Source: Rhyacophila brunnea
Lineage: Eukaryota > Arthropoda > Insecta > Trichoptera > Rhyacophilidae
NCBI GenBank assembly: GCA_022495005.1
Contig: JAGYXB010001996.1
Span: 496,001 to 560,000, forward strand
DNA length: 64,000 nucleotides
Direction: 5' to 3'
In this document: positions 47,671 to 57,009 of the stretch, one piece after another
How positions within the stretch are numbered: the first letter of the stretch is position 1
Layout: the number at the start of each line of letters is the position of its first letter
The notes under the pieces: generated by a model
The model's input: the letters and a program-made list of their open reading frames with translations, nothing else
Database searches by the model: none
Told to the model about the DNA's origin: nothing
Program-made: the position numbers and the translations under genes

Positions 47671-47763
47671 AATTTTGAAAATAGCTGATAAACTGGATTA
47701 TTCATTCATAGGTTCGGTTAGGTTAAGTTAGGTTAGGATAGGTAAAGTTAGGTTAGCCTAACC
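47671..47763. repeat. half of a hairpin element with TTAGG-like core
   Basis: The arm AATTTTGAAAATAGCTGATA then AACTGGATTATT is followed by about 50 bp of imperfect GGTTA units (47711-47760). The arm matches 61630-61662. The opposite arm, present at 61730-61766, is missing here. Confidence 0.7.
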
Positions 47764-47769
47764 CATTTG

Positions 47770-48420
47770 CTGCGGACCTTTTATCTAATATTTAATTACC
47801 ACATTTAAATAGCATGCTAATTAGTTAACTTATATTAGGTAAGGTTAGGCTTTCATTCTTAAATTCATGAATTTTGACAAAATTGGTTGTAAAAATTGGC
47901 GAGCTTCCCGTCTGGCTTTCTGTAAACCGACTTGTACAAAAATGAACAGTGATCTGATAAGATAACATTATTTTCAATATTTAGAAATGCATAAGATATT
48001 TTCAGTACATACCACCGATTAAAATAGTTGTGTGACATCGTTGGCTACGTATCCATGCAGGATATCAATTTTATTGTAAACAGGAGAAAATGTTCCGACT
48101 GTGGGAAAACTTCAATGATTCTCATTTATCCTCTACGCTACGTCAAGATGTTTGTTAACTTCTATTAGGTAGGTATAAGATTTATTTTGAATTTTTGAAA
48201 TCAATTTCCAACAAGCTCTACGTATTTAATTTAATATGCCTCTCTCACTGTAACTCAATGTGTTCTTTGTATTTTTAAGTAATATGTTACGTATATCTAC
48301 TAAAATGACGATACAGTTGCATTAAGTACTTCATTGAACACTTAATAATGATGTGTGATCATAATATTACATAAACTGTTTTTTTTAATTTTTGTTTAAA
48401 TAATGTTATTACAGCAATTT
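47770..48420. other. AT-rich, no feature recognised
   Basis: No coding or repeat signal was recognised. Confidence 0.3.
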
Positions 48421-48426
48421 TGGGGT

Positions 48427-48650
48427 GGCCAATAATTGCATCATTTGGTGGCCAATAATTGAAAAAAGTTGCCAATAATTGTAGATTTCTGCCTTTATTT
48501 TGATTATTTTTTTTATGATGTAAAATATTTTTTTGAATGTTCTGATAATTGATTATAAACAAATAAACAATTTAACAAATTATATCTTTTTTATTATTAT
48601 TACACAAAAAATTAACAAAGTTGAAAAAATCCTTAACTGGCCAATAATTG
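48427..48650 (+). repeat. four short GGCCAATAATTG repeats
   Basis: GGCCAATAATTG occurs at 48427-48438, 48450-48461 and 48639-48650, with a one-base variant at 48470-48481. Spacing is about 20 bp for the first three. These may be subterminal motifs of a transposon whose ends I did not find, or a degenerate minisatellite. Confidence 0.5.
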
Positions 48651-48686
48651 TAGCTCTTACCCTATATCATTTACGGGTAATTTATA

Positions 48687-49025
48687 GTGGATCCAATAGC
48701 CTGGGCCTCAGTGAGTTACGCTGACGATGACGGTGTCGGTATTTTTTTAATTGCCCGACAACAATCTGATATCGATGGCTTTGTTTCGCCTCTGAAACGA
48801 AATTACCGATACAATATCAGGAGTAAACGACGGGGCCATGACTCAGCTGAAATTCGCCCCATAAACAGTTTGTTAATTATTATGAATCATAAGAGTCAAC
48901 TACTATCTGATGAGTTAGTACTTATTACCTTTTGCTTGATACAAAGGATCCGTTGTGATCGGACCTATGCCGTTCTTGGAACCGCCACAATGTTCGATTG
49001 GACGAGTACTAACGTAGAATTGTAA
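48687..49025 (+). other. unassigned 112-codon open frame
   Basis: Starts MDPIAWASVSYADDDGVG and ends TMFDWTSTNVEL, in a patch that is less AT-rich than its surroundings. No domain, signal peptide or repeat was recognised, and no splice sites or promoter were identified. It could be a gene fragment, transposon interior or chance frame. Confidence 0.15.
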
Positions 49026-49170
49026 TGCTATCGTTATTTTTATCAGCCAATATCAGCACCAAAGGATTGATACTAATAGATTATTTAACGTTTCTTCTTT
49101 CTTATTTGATCGTATTTGCTTCTCCAAAAATCTCTATCGCTTACCAATCTTCTTACGTCTTCCCATGGAC

Positions 49171-49707
49171 CAGTGTTTACCAACTTTATTTGTGCCACGC
49201 CCCACTTCAATGTTTAAAAATCTCCATGCCCCCCCCCCTATCAGAATTTCATAGTTAACTAATAAATTCTGAAAAAAATGAATTGCTTCAATTAAAAAAA
49301 TGCACATATGCAATATTATGTTTAATTTAACTTTCGTAAGTAAATACCTACCAATGTACATTATATTAGATGTACAACTCGGAAGAAAATTAGTGCTTAA
49401 TGTGAGTTGCAAAGAGTTTTTATGTGAAGTACTAATTTGGTCAATTTTAATCTTAAATCTATAGTTTGTGATATCAAAATAATTTCATATTTCAGTAACA
49501 AATCATTTACAGTGCTAAAGCGCCGCATTAAACTAAATATTATGATAGGAATGGCAACAGTAATTTTCTCGGAGAGTCATGGTTGCAATATCAAAAGAAT
49601 ATTTTCAAAAATGCATTTTTTAACTCAACAAAATGTACCAAATATGATTTGCACACTGCCCCCCAAAGCATTCAAATTGCCCCCACGCCCCACATTGGGA
49701 AACACTG
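49171..49707. mobile_element. hAT-type MITE, 537 bp
   Basis: The left end CAGTGTTTACCAACTTTATT and the right end CCCCACATTGGGAAACACTG are inverted repeats, with CACGCCCCAC subterminally on both sides. Flanks CCATGGAC (49163-49170) and CCATAGAC (49708-49715) are an 8-bp duplication with one mismatch. The CAGTGTTTCCCAA-type terminus is common in hAT elements. The interior frames do not resemble a transposase. Confidence 0.9.
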
Positions 49708-49724
49708 CCATAGACAAAGTACCG

Positions 49725-49945
49725 CAACACTCGAAATGGAGATTTAACTAACCGGAGCACTCAATAATTTTCCTAAAATATAAACATACTTATTTAATTA
49801 AATGTATAATTTATAATAACAAGTGTTAGATTTTTTTATAAGGTTTATCTAGTTAAGATGATCAAATTAATTTTTCCACGAGACGAAGCAATAATTTTGG
49901 GGATTTCATGAACTGGAACGACTCTCTGGTCCATTTCAAACCCTG
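49725..49945. mobile_element. hAT-type MITE, 221 bp (family H1, copy 2)
   Basis: Ends CAACACTCGAAATGGAGATT and GGTCCATTTCAAACCCTG match those of 17245-17479, and the interior keeps ACGAGACGAAGCAATAATTT. Flanking repeats AAGTACCG (49717-49724) and AAGTACCA (49946-49953) differ by one CpG-to-CA change. It lies only 17 bp from the end of the previous MITE. Confidence 0.9.
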
Positions 49946-50194
49946 AAGTACCACCCTTAAGCAGACTTAGAATGCTGCTCCCTTTAATTTTTAGTTTTAA
50001 ATTGTCTGAAAATTTGTACCTACCCAGTACCTACTTACCTATTTTAATAATTATTTTCACTTATCTTAAACATACAAATCCACCAAATATTTTTTAATTG
50101 ATATCCACATCATCTACTGATAAGTAGACCACGTTTCCACTAAACCTTTTCTCTAACAGTGGGAGTTTGACGTACTTGGAGGTCTATGGCATTG

Positions 50195-50423
50195 GTTTCA
50201 TGGTAATGGCATAATTTTAGATATTTTATAGATAAACGAATATTTTTTGACTATTGTCTACTATGGCTTGAATTCGGCAGGGTTTAATTGAATTTTAAAA
50301 ATAACAAACACTATCTACACATTATAGTCTAAGTTCAATGAAAACAAATAAGTGTGACTGACAAAGTTTAGTGTGCACTATTTATGTTGAATCTTAACGG
50401 TCTACCTCCACCCTTAGCTACTG
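50195..50423. mobile_element. MITE H3, right part only
   Basis: TTCAATGAAAACAAATAAGT, GACTGACAAAGTTTAGTG and CTACCTCCACCCTTAGCTAC-TG match the right arm of 42307-43079, and the inner part (TTAGATATTTTATAGATAAA) matches its middle. The left arm is absent. Confidence 0.75.
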
Positions 50424-50574
50424 ATTGCCAAATTAGATTTACAGAGTAATTATTCTCCACGAAAAAATGAATTCTCAACGTAAAGGATAATTTTAGAAAC
50501 AAAACAAAATCGATTAACAATAATGATTATTAATAGAGAACGTAAAAAAATGTACATTTATGAATAAGAATAAT

Positions 50575-51075
50575 TTTTTTATAATACTTTCCAATCGTCT
50601 TTGAATTTTATACTTTTTCATGTTTATTATAATAAGTAAAATAATTACAAGATAAAAAGAACTTTTTATGTACAACGTTTTTAAATTTTCTGTTGAATCA
50701 TATAAACTTGACTTGACTAGCTTAAACGATCAAAAAAATAGTAAGTACTTGATAGAAATACTGAATAATGAAATATCATTTCATATCGATGTCCATAGTA
50801 ACGCACGTATAAAGTATTTATTTATAATAATTTAGTTGCAATCAATAATGGTATCGAAATAACTTTTCATACAAAACAGAATTAACTGAAAATTAAATCA
50901 ATTCTACTTATAAATGGCTAAAAGTATTAAAAAAATGTATTGGCATCGTGTTCTGATATATTTTTAAAGTTTAAATGTCTAGCTAGTCGGGAAGTTAGTT
51001 AAAAATCGATTGCAAGATTTGTACCTGACAAATAACCACCGGACAAATAAGAATACGACATAAGAAAAACGTTGT
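50575..51075 (-). repeat. R45 repeat, copy 2 (inverted)
   Basis: The reverse complement of 44987-45525, ending AAGAAAAACGTTGT at 51075. With the first copy it brackets a 6.1-kb block that contains two hAT MITEs, a SINE-like head and other repeats. Confidence 0.85.
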
Positions 51076-51079
51076 AATA

Positions 51080-51660
51080 ATAATAATAATACATTAATTT
51101 GACCATTGACATTAAATAATTTATAAAGAGAAGCCTTCACGCGGTTTCATATTTTAGTAATTCAATTCATTCACTCTTCAAAATTAATTTATCTGAAAAA
51201 TTTCGGACTTCAATTTGTGTATCAAAAACTTTGCTGCTTGAATCTATTTGAAACGATCACGTACCGTGAAATTGACTGAGGTATCTATCTGGTACGCGGA
51301 CCGAAAAAAATCATTTGATGAGTGTGTTTTTCATTTCTACGTGTAGTAAATGATTCTTCCACGGAAACTATTACCAGCCAACCATAGAACCAAACAGTGG
51401 CATACCTGTGTAAGTAATTTGTCTTTAGGAATTAAACTTTTTACCTTTTTTTTAAACGTCAAACGAAATACGTTAAAGAATGTTTTTGAAAAACGTTGAA
51501 TTCCGCCCAAAAAAGGGGCACCCAATTGTATCTATGTATATTAAACCGAATTGTTGTTCACAAAAACTGTCACATGTTTTATATTATAATGATAAATTAA
51601 TCATTTTTTTATGCCGTAATATAACAATTCCAGTGAACTCAATTTTATACTTGTTATATA
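51080..51660. other. no feature recognised
   Basis: Short opposing frames (51337-51525 and 51480-51731) are not recognised. Otherwise AT-rich sequence. Confidence 0.3.
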
Positions 51661-51662
51661 AT

Positions 51663-51770
51663 TCTCAGAAGTGTTTTCAATTTAAATATTTGTTCAATAA
51701 AAATAACGTTGTATTCTTAAAAATCTTTTGAATTATATGTTGAATAAAAATAAAATAGTTTATTAAATTA
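51663..51770 (+). repeat. SINE-B tail fragment
   Basis: TCAGAAGTGTTTTCAATTTA, TTGTTCAATAAAAATAACG and TGTTGAATAAAAATAAAATA match the tail of the fuller copy 250 bp downstream. The tRNA-like head is missing. Confidence 0.7.
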
Positions 51771-51917
51771 TGAGCAAGTGCAAGAACGTTATACCAAAAA
51801 AATGGAGTGTTCCTTGACTTCGATTTAAAATACAAAATTCGATTATCAATTAGTAACGAAATTTAGAAAGCGTTTGTAAAAACTGTTAAATAAATTTTCC
51901 CCAATTAGATACGATAT

Positions 51918-52125
51918 AAATATAGCGTAGTGATCAGTGCACATGGGCATGATTCCCTAGGGGCGCTGGTTCGAAGCTTGCTGGGTATCTTCTTCTAGTG
52001 GTTATAAATATTTATCAGAAGTGTTTTCAAATTATGTATATTCAATAAAAATAATATTACATTCTTAAATCTTATGACTTATCCGTTGAATAAAAAAATA
52101 ATACTTATATTAAAAAAACTGTCAA
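51918..52125 (+). repeat. SINE-B, nearly complete plus-strand copy
   Basis: An A-box-like TAGCGTAGTGATCAGTGCA is followed by the B-box-like GGTTCGAAGCTTGC near 51969. The tail then reads TCAGAAGTGTTTTCAAATTA, ATTCAATAAAAATAATATT and CCGTTGAATAAAAAAATAAT. Head-to-tail order agrees with the minus copies at 1998 and 42668. Confidence 0.8.
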
Positions 52126-52261
52126 TTTAAGTAGTGGTAAGTCGAAGAAAAAAAGGTTCGAATAACCATTTATGGTATTATTATTAATTAAAAACTATAG
52201 GATTGTCTGGATTGATTCTTTATGAATCTGTAAAATTGCATTGAACATTGGTAAATCCTAT

Positions 52262-52355
52262 AATTGGTTTCTAGTATGGTCTTTCCACGTTATTGCCTAC
52301 ATGCACCTTTTCATGCCACGTTGCGCTACCAGTAATTTTAAAATTTCTCTTAAAG
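52262..52355 (-). pseudogene. LINE-A fragment, minus strand
   Basis: GGTCTTTCCACGTTATTGCC and CATGCCACGTTGCGCTACC match 11136-11190, which on the minus strand encodes ATWQGMVYVGHNAERP. The fragment is about 90 bp and has no open frame. Confidence 0.65.
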
Positions 52356-52552
52356 TAATGCTAGAAACACACTCTGATCACGTCACATAAGCGCCCGTGA
52401 GCTCGAGGTACGCTCACGCCACGAATGAAAAGTCTATAATGTCGTTTTATTTGATATTTAGAATTTTATTAGATGAATGCTCCCATCCTGTAACGAAAAC
52501 GAACAGTGTTAGTTAACAAAATCTGCCTAAACGTATCAGAACTACATTAAGG

Positions 52553-52860
52553 TCACCTCACGCGTATCACGCCACACGACCGACCTGTCGCGTGATAGAA
52601 CATTTTTTAATTATCTGAAAATATACACGTTTTGGTTACGTACTGTCACGTATCTGTGATTTAAGTTGTTTAGACTGCGTATACAAAGGATTGGTGAGTT
52701 TGTATACGTTTTCAGTTTTTATTATTGAATGTTTCGATTGTTGTAGTACGAGCGTTCACGTGATGTGATGGTAATGTGTATATAGCATAAATATTAATAT
52801 TTCACTCGTATGCGTGAGTACTTGTAGCACAGATTGGTTGAACACTATACGTTTGAGAGG
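52553..52860. repeat. diverged CACGTG-rich repeat, longest copy
   Basis: GTCACCTCACGCGTATCACG and TTCACGTGATGTGATGGTAA match the two landmarks of 1120-1345, and TGAGTACTTGTAGCACAGAT matches 14295-14352. It joins the pieces seen separately elsewhere. Confidence 0.45.
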
Positions 52861-52879
52861 TAGAATACTTGCCTTAGAC

Positions 52880-53579
52880 CAGGGGGGGGCAAACTTTTTG
52901 GATGGAGGCCCAAATTCAAGAATTCTAAATGAGCGGCGGGCCGCAAGTAAAATACCATTTTTAGATATACACTATTTATTATCACGAAAAATAAACATTT
53001 CAAAAAAATTAATGAGAAGAATGAAACTGTTGTACATTTTTTAAATTTAGGTGTTAATTTTGTAGTTGATATTCTCAAAACTGCTTGTAAATGGGCATCG
53101 GACATATTTGATCGTAAAGAATTTTATTGAGGTTCATGATCGAAAATGTTTGTTCACATATATAAATTGATACAAAAATAACGAACATTTATCTTGTATA
53201 ATCTTTAAGTTGGTCGAATTTGTCTGAATTAAGTTGTAAAATTTGGAGATTTCTTCACGACGATGCAATTCTCTTAAATCAGTGTCACACTGCAGATCAA
53301 TAATCTCAAGTTGTAGGCTCTGTCGGTACACTATCAATATCTATTGAAATCGATGTTCAACGTAGAAAATAGTGGTTACATAGTGTGAGACAAGACGCAA
53401 GGAAGACGTACTGAATAATACATTTACGAAACAACAAATTCTTCAAATTTTAATCTATTGTCAATATTTTTTTAAAAATTATAAAAAAAGTAATCAGAAG
53501 TACAATTAATGATGGCGGGCCGTAAAAAAATACCCGGTGGGCCACATGCGGCCCGCGGGCCGCAGTTTTCCCTCCCCTG
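52880..53579. mobile_element. deleted hAT element, 700 bp, nested in H2
   Basis: The left end CAGGGGGGGGCAAACTTTTT and the right end CAGTTTTCCCTCCCCTG are inverted repeats followed by GGCCCGCGGGCC-type words. Flanks CCTTAGAC (52872-52879) and CATTAGAC (53580-53587) are an 8-bp duplication with one mismatch. The interior retains a piece of transposase on the minus strand. Confidence 0.93.
53045..53337 (-). pseudogene. hAT transposase C-terminal remnant, frameshifted
   Basis: The minus strand reads LQLEIIDLQCDTDLRELH and a segment with FIYVNKHFRS (53134-53337). After a break it continues SDAHLQAVLRISTT (about 53060-53105). The E-IDLQ-D, CEQ-F-like and H-L-AVLRIST landmarks are those of the C-terminal dimerisation region of Charlie-like hAT transposases, in the right order. 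The BED finger and most of the catalytic region are missing and the pieces lie in different frames. Confidence 0.85.
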
Positions 53580-54240
53580 CATTAGACCATAGATACATCT
53601 AGACGCCACCCGTTGCATCGCTAAATGAAGCTGCTTGCCGTGCGTTTGTGGTCGAGCGAACGCATTCGTACACAAAATGTTCGAGACCATAGACCATTTT
53701 GCTAGTGCTCGCCCAAAGTGCTCGCACTAGACGCTGAGAATTAAAATATAATTTTCTATTTTTTTACGTTATATAGTATTTTTAAGCGGTCAAAATGTAA
53801 CCATTAGGTAAAGATATCCATAATTTAAGTTATTTTAAAGAAACACTAGGCCACTGATATTAAAATATATAATAATATACAAATAAATTATCACGAACAT
53901 GTATCAACTACCTATGAAACGTAATACCATCTTCTTGCTTATCAGTACGGCTACCACATTTTAATACAACACACAGAACCATCTTTTATACTTAATTAAC
54001 TAAAAATATTTACCACTGACTCTATGTTTAACACAAAAAATAGCAATTTTAGCAACACGGGCTCGCATGCTTAGCTATGTACCTAACAAACTAAGATTTG
54101 GCGGCGACACCACAGCAAATCATCTCACACATCTGTAAACCTTATATCTTACTCTAGCGCGTGTCGCAGAGATTATAAGGGTGCCGAATACTTTCTCACT
54201 CGCACTTATGCATCGTTTTTGTTCAGGCCTTGATACTTGC

Positions 54241-54965
54241 ACATTTTTTTAACAAATATAAATAAAAGTGCAAACTGTTCCCAACTAATAACTGCATATA
54301 AAAATGTTGGATAACGCTGCTTATATATTTTTAATGTATATCAGCTGATACATGTAAGCATTCGTTACTAAAATGTGCCCGACTTACAAAGCGCCAAAAT
54401 TGAATTAAATTATAAATGCTTGAAGCTTCTGGAATGTGTTTAAAAAGCCAAAAAGAATGCACATTGAGAAATACTCTTGCAATCAAAAATACAAATAATA
54501 TAATTGTTCTGAGCACGGACACTTTAGTTGGAGGGCTTCACTCTCAAACGTGTTTTAAGCATAATTATGAAAAACTATTTACATTGTACCTGTAATTGAG
54601 GGCGAGCTCACCGTTTGTAATTGAATCACTTAATTGACAATAATAAAATAGCGCTGTTGCGATGGCCGGTTGGGAGAAAAAATAACCGCGCTCTTAAGAC
54701 GGACGGGCACGGTTCTTGGAATCGATCCAGTTAATTCATTTTTAAGTCATCTGGAGCATCCAACTTTCAAAATGTATAGAACAGGGTTGTTGTAAAAACA
54801 CCACCATAAAATAATTAATAAAAATAAATTAAATACTCCCAATGTTCATTATTCCATAATAATAATTGATGAACTGCGATGATTGCATTGTTATGGTAAT
54901 TGATATTTTTATCAAATACCTACTGATTAGTTTTTTAACTCTTCCGATACAGTAATAACACCTTA
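54241..54965. other. no feature recognised
   Basis: Mixed AT-rich sequence with a 63-codon minus frame (54331-54522) that I cannot assign. Confidence 0.3.
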
Positions 54966-54973
54966 GGTTAGAT

Positions 54974-55362
54974 CATGGCCCCCACAAGGGGGGACTGACA
55001 GGGCTCTAGCCTGGGGTCCCAGTCGACCAGTTAAGTGAGATAAACACACATCACAAATTTGCTTTAATAGTAAAAAAATCGCCTGCGGTGCTATTTTCTT
55101 TCTGATAATATTATTATTTTGAATTATGTGGCTATACAATTAATACAATTTTTAATTGTGTATTAATACTCGACAACTCCGTAATTCAAATGGATGGTAT
55201 GGTATATATACAAAAAAAAACACTAAATATTCACATTAATTTTACGGCGTACACCATTTGAAAAACGCTTAGAGGGTCACACTGCCTTTATCCTTAGCGA
55301 TAGGCAGAGGGGCCCGCCAAAGATCCTAGTCTGGGGGCCCGCTCCATGATGTGGGGGCCATG
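54974..55362. mobile_element. MITE, 389 bp, CATGGCCCCCAC ends, exact 8-bp duplication
   Basis: The termini CATGGCCCCCAC and GTGGGGGCCATG are perfect 12-bp inverted repeats, with further imperfect pairing around CTAGNCTGGGG-type words. Identical 8-bp repeats GGTTAGAT flank it (54966-54973 and 55363-55370). The 8-bp duplication fits hAT or P superfamilies. The terminus does not decide between them. No coding sequence. Confidence 0.9.
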
Positions 55363-55508
55363 GGTTAGATAGCACAACTGCACATATTTCAGTTAATAAT
55401 ATGCACTTCGTCATCTTCATATTTTGGCAATTTCTTGAATCATCAATGAGAAATCTAATTAAAAAGTTATTATTTCAGTAAAGCAATATTTAGGTCGATA
55501 TTTTGACT

Positions 55509-55614
55509 CCAAACACATATTGAAAAACAATATGTATATTTGCCAGACCCAGGATTCCAACCTAGGACTAACGATTTTATAAGCTGACGGGTAAGCCGCT
55601 TAGCCATCGTGGGT
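55509..55614 (-). repeat. SINE-A 5' half, minus strand
   Basis: The minus strand reads CACCCACGATGGCTAAGCGG (A-box), GGTTGGAATCCTGGGTCTGG (B-box area) and TATTGTTTTTCAATATGTGT. The 3' half of the family is missing after about 105 bp. Confidence 0.8.
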
Positions 55615-55864
55615 GTTATTTTTATATGGGCGTGTCATTTATCCGTAATGAATTATAAATGCACATTGCAAATAGAGCGTCGCGTTCCATTACGAACAAA
55701 AAAGATAGATCTAAAAAGTGTATGCGACAAAGAGAGACATACTCAATCGTGAGAGAGAGATATAAAAGTAAAGGGTGATATACAGTATTATGACTGTAAT
55801 ATTAGGCTGTAATAATGTATAGAAATACTTGTGCGATTATAATTAAGTTTTGATGCCTTGATCA

Positions 55865-56342
55865 TTAATTTATAGATAAAATAAATAGATAATAATGATT
55901 ATGAAACCTTGTTAGATTTATCTATGTTGCCAAAATAGGCATTTCATACGGTAACCCAATGTGAAATCACCGGAACGGATGGAATTTATTAGCGTCGTAA
56001 AGGAAAGGTTAACGTCTTGGTCAGTAGCGTAACAAGGGGCGTAGGTTTTGGCAGGGGCGCAGAAATGGAGCTTTGTAAAACGTGCAAAAATAATTCTCTT
56101 TAATACTTATTAATTTTTTTAAATTGTGTTTAACAGTTTAAGTAATACTAAACGTTTGTTTATTTTATAGATACCTAAGGCAAATGACAAGTAATAATGA
56201 TAAAAACTTTTAAGACTTATCTATGTTACTAACATAGGCATTTTTCTTTTACCTACTATAAGATTGTCAATCTCGTATGGTAACCCAAGGTGACATAATT
56301 GAAACGGACGGAATTTATTAGCATCGTAAAAGGAAGGTTAAT
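55865..56342 (+). repeat. diverged local duplication around a transposon-like end
   Basis: 55865-56017 (TTATCTATGTTGCC, AATAGGCATTTCATACGGTA, GGAATTTATTAGCGTCGTAA) is repeated at about 56170-56342 with an extra 30 bp. Between them TCAGTAGCGTAACAAGGGGC (56024) resembles the left terminus of a CAGTGGCGTAAC-type DNA element. The arrangement may be a large target duplication, a segmental duplication, or two diverged copies of one repeat. Confidence 0.6.
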
Positions 56343-56639
56343 AAAGTTGTGAATCTTTCCATGTTCGCAATAATTGTTTAGTACAGTGTATAATAATTGT
56401 ACCAAATATTCCAGTGTATTTTAGAAAAATCAATAGGTCACAATATTTAAATTGTACGTAGGTATTTATTTGTCGAATAACACTTCCCTGCAAGCTGTCG
56501 TAGGTACTGGAAAGAGAGTATAGCATTGAAATAATAAAAAAAATGACGCATTGTTTGCGGAACATTGCAGAGAGTAATAATGTTCCAATGTTATTAGATT
56601 CATTAAAAACAACAATTTGATATTGATAGCTACTGTACG

Positions 56640-56853
56640 TAGTGTTGCCAACCGTACTATAATTATAGTACAATACTATAATTTTGATTCTGCAAAAAAT
56701 GTAAAATACTATAATTTTACGCCGAATATGCCAAAATACTATAATTTTAAAGGATTCGAGCCGAAAAATGTTCCTGTACTATATTTTTTACAGAAATACT
56801 ATAATTTTTACGTCCTTGTACTATAATCAGCATAGAAAAATATGGCAACACTG
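56640..56853. mobile_element. short MITE with ACTATAATTTT subterminal repeats
   Basis: The left end TAGTGTTGCCAACCGTACTA and the right end ATATGGCAACACTG are inverted over about 12 bp. ATACTATAATTTT-like words occur at least four times inside and account for most of the sequence. The flanks ACTGTACG (56632-56639) and ACTGTCTT (56854-56861) share five leading bases, so an 8-bp duplication is possible but not proven. Confidence 0.7.
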
Positions 56854-56937
56854 ACTGTCTTGATACTTACGAGCACCTACTTGCTAATCTACTTTTGCTG
56901 AATTAATCAGAATTTAATATAAAATATAATATACGAT

Positions 56938-57003
56938 ATGATTGTATTTAATTTATGTATGTAGTGAATATTACAAATTATTAATTTAAGACGTTCACAA
57001 CAT
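56938..57003 (-). repeat. LINE-E-like 3' fragment, minus strand
   Basis: The minus strand reads ATGTTGTGAACGTCTTAAAT, TAATAATTTGTAATATTCAC, parallel to 35536-35575. It is truncated on both sides. Confidence 0.55.
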
Positions 57004-57009
57004 AAATTA

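Larger units (their letters stand above)
52873..54232. mobile_element. hAT-like element H2, copy 2, interrupted by a hAT insertion
   Basis: After removing the nested 700-bp element and its duplicated 8 bp, 652 bp remain. These match 18788-19450 from end to end with few differences. Identical 8-bp repeats ATACTTGC flank the whole (52865-52872 and 54233-54240). The nested insertion lies only 7 bp from this element's left end. Confidence 0.9.
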
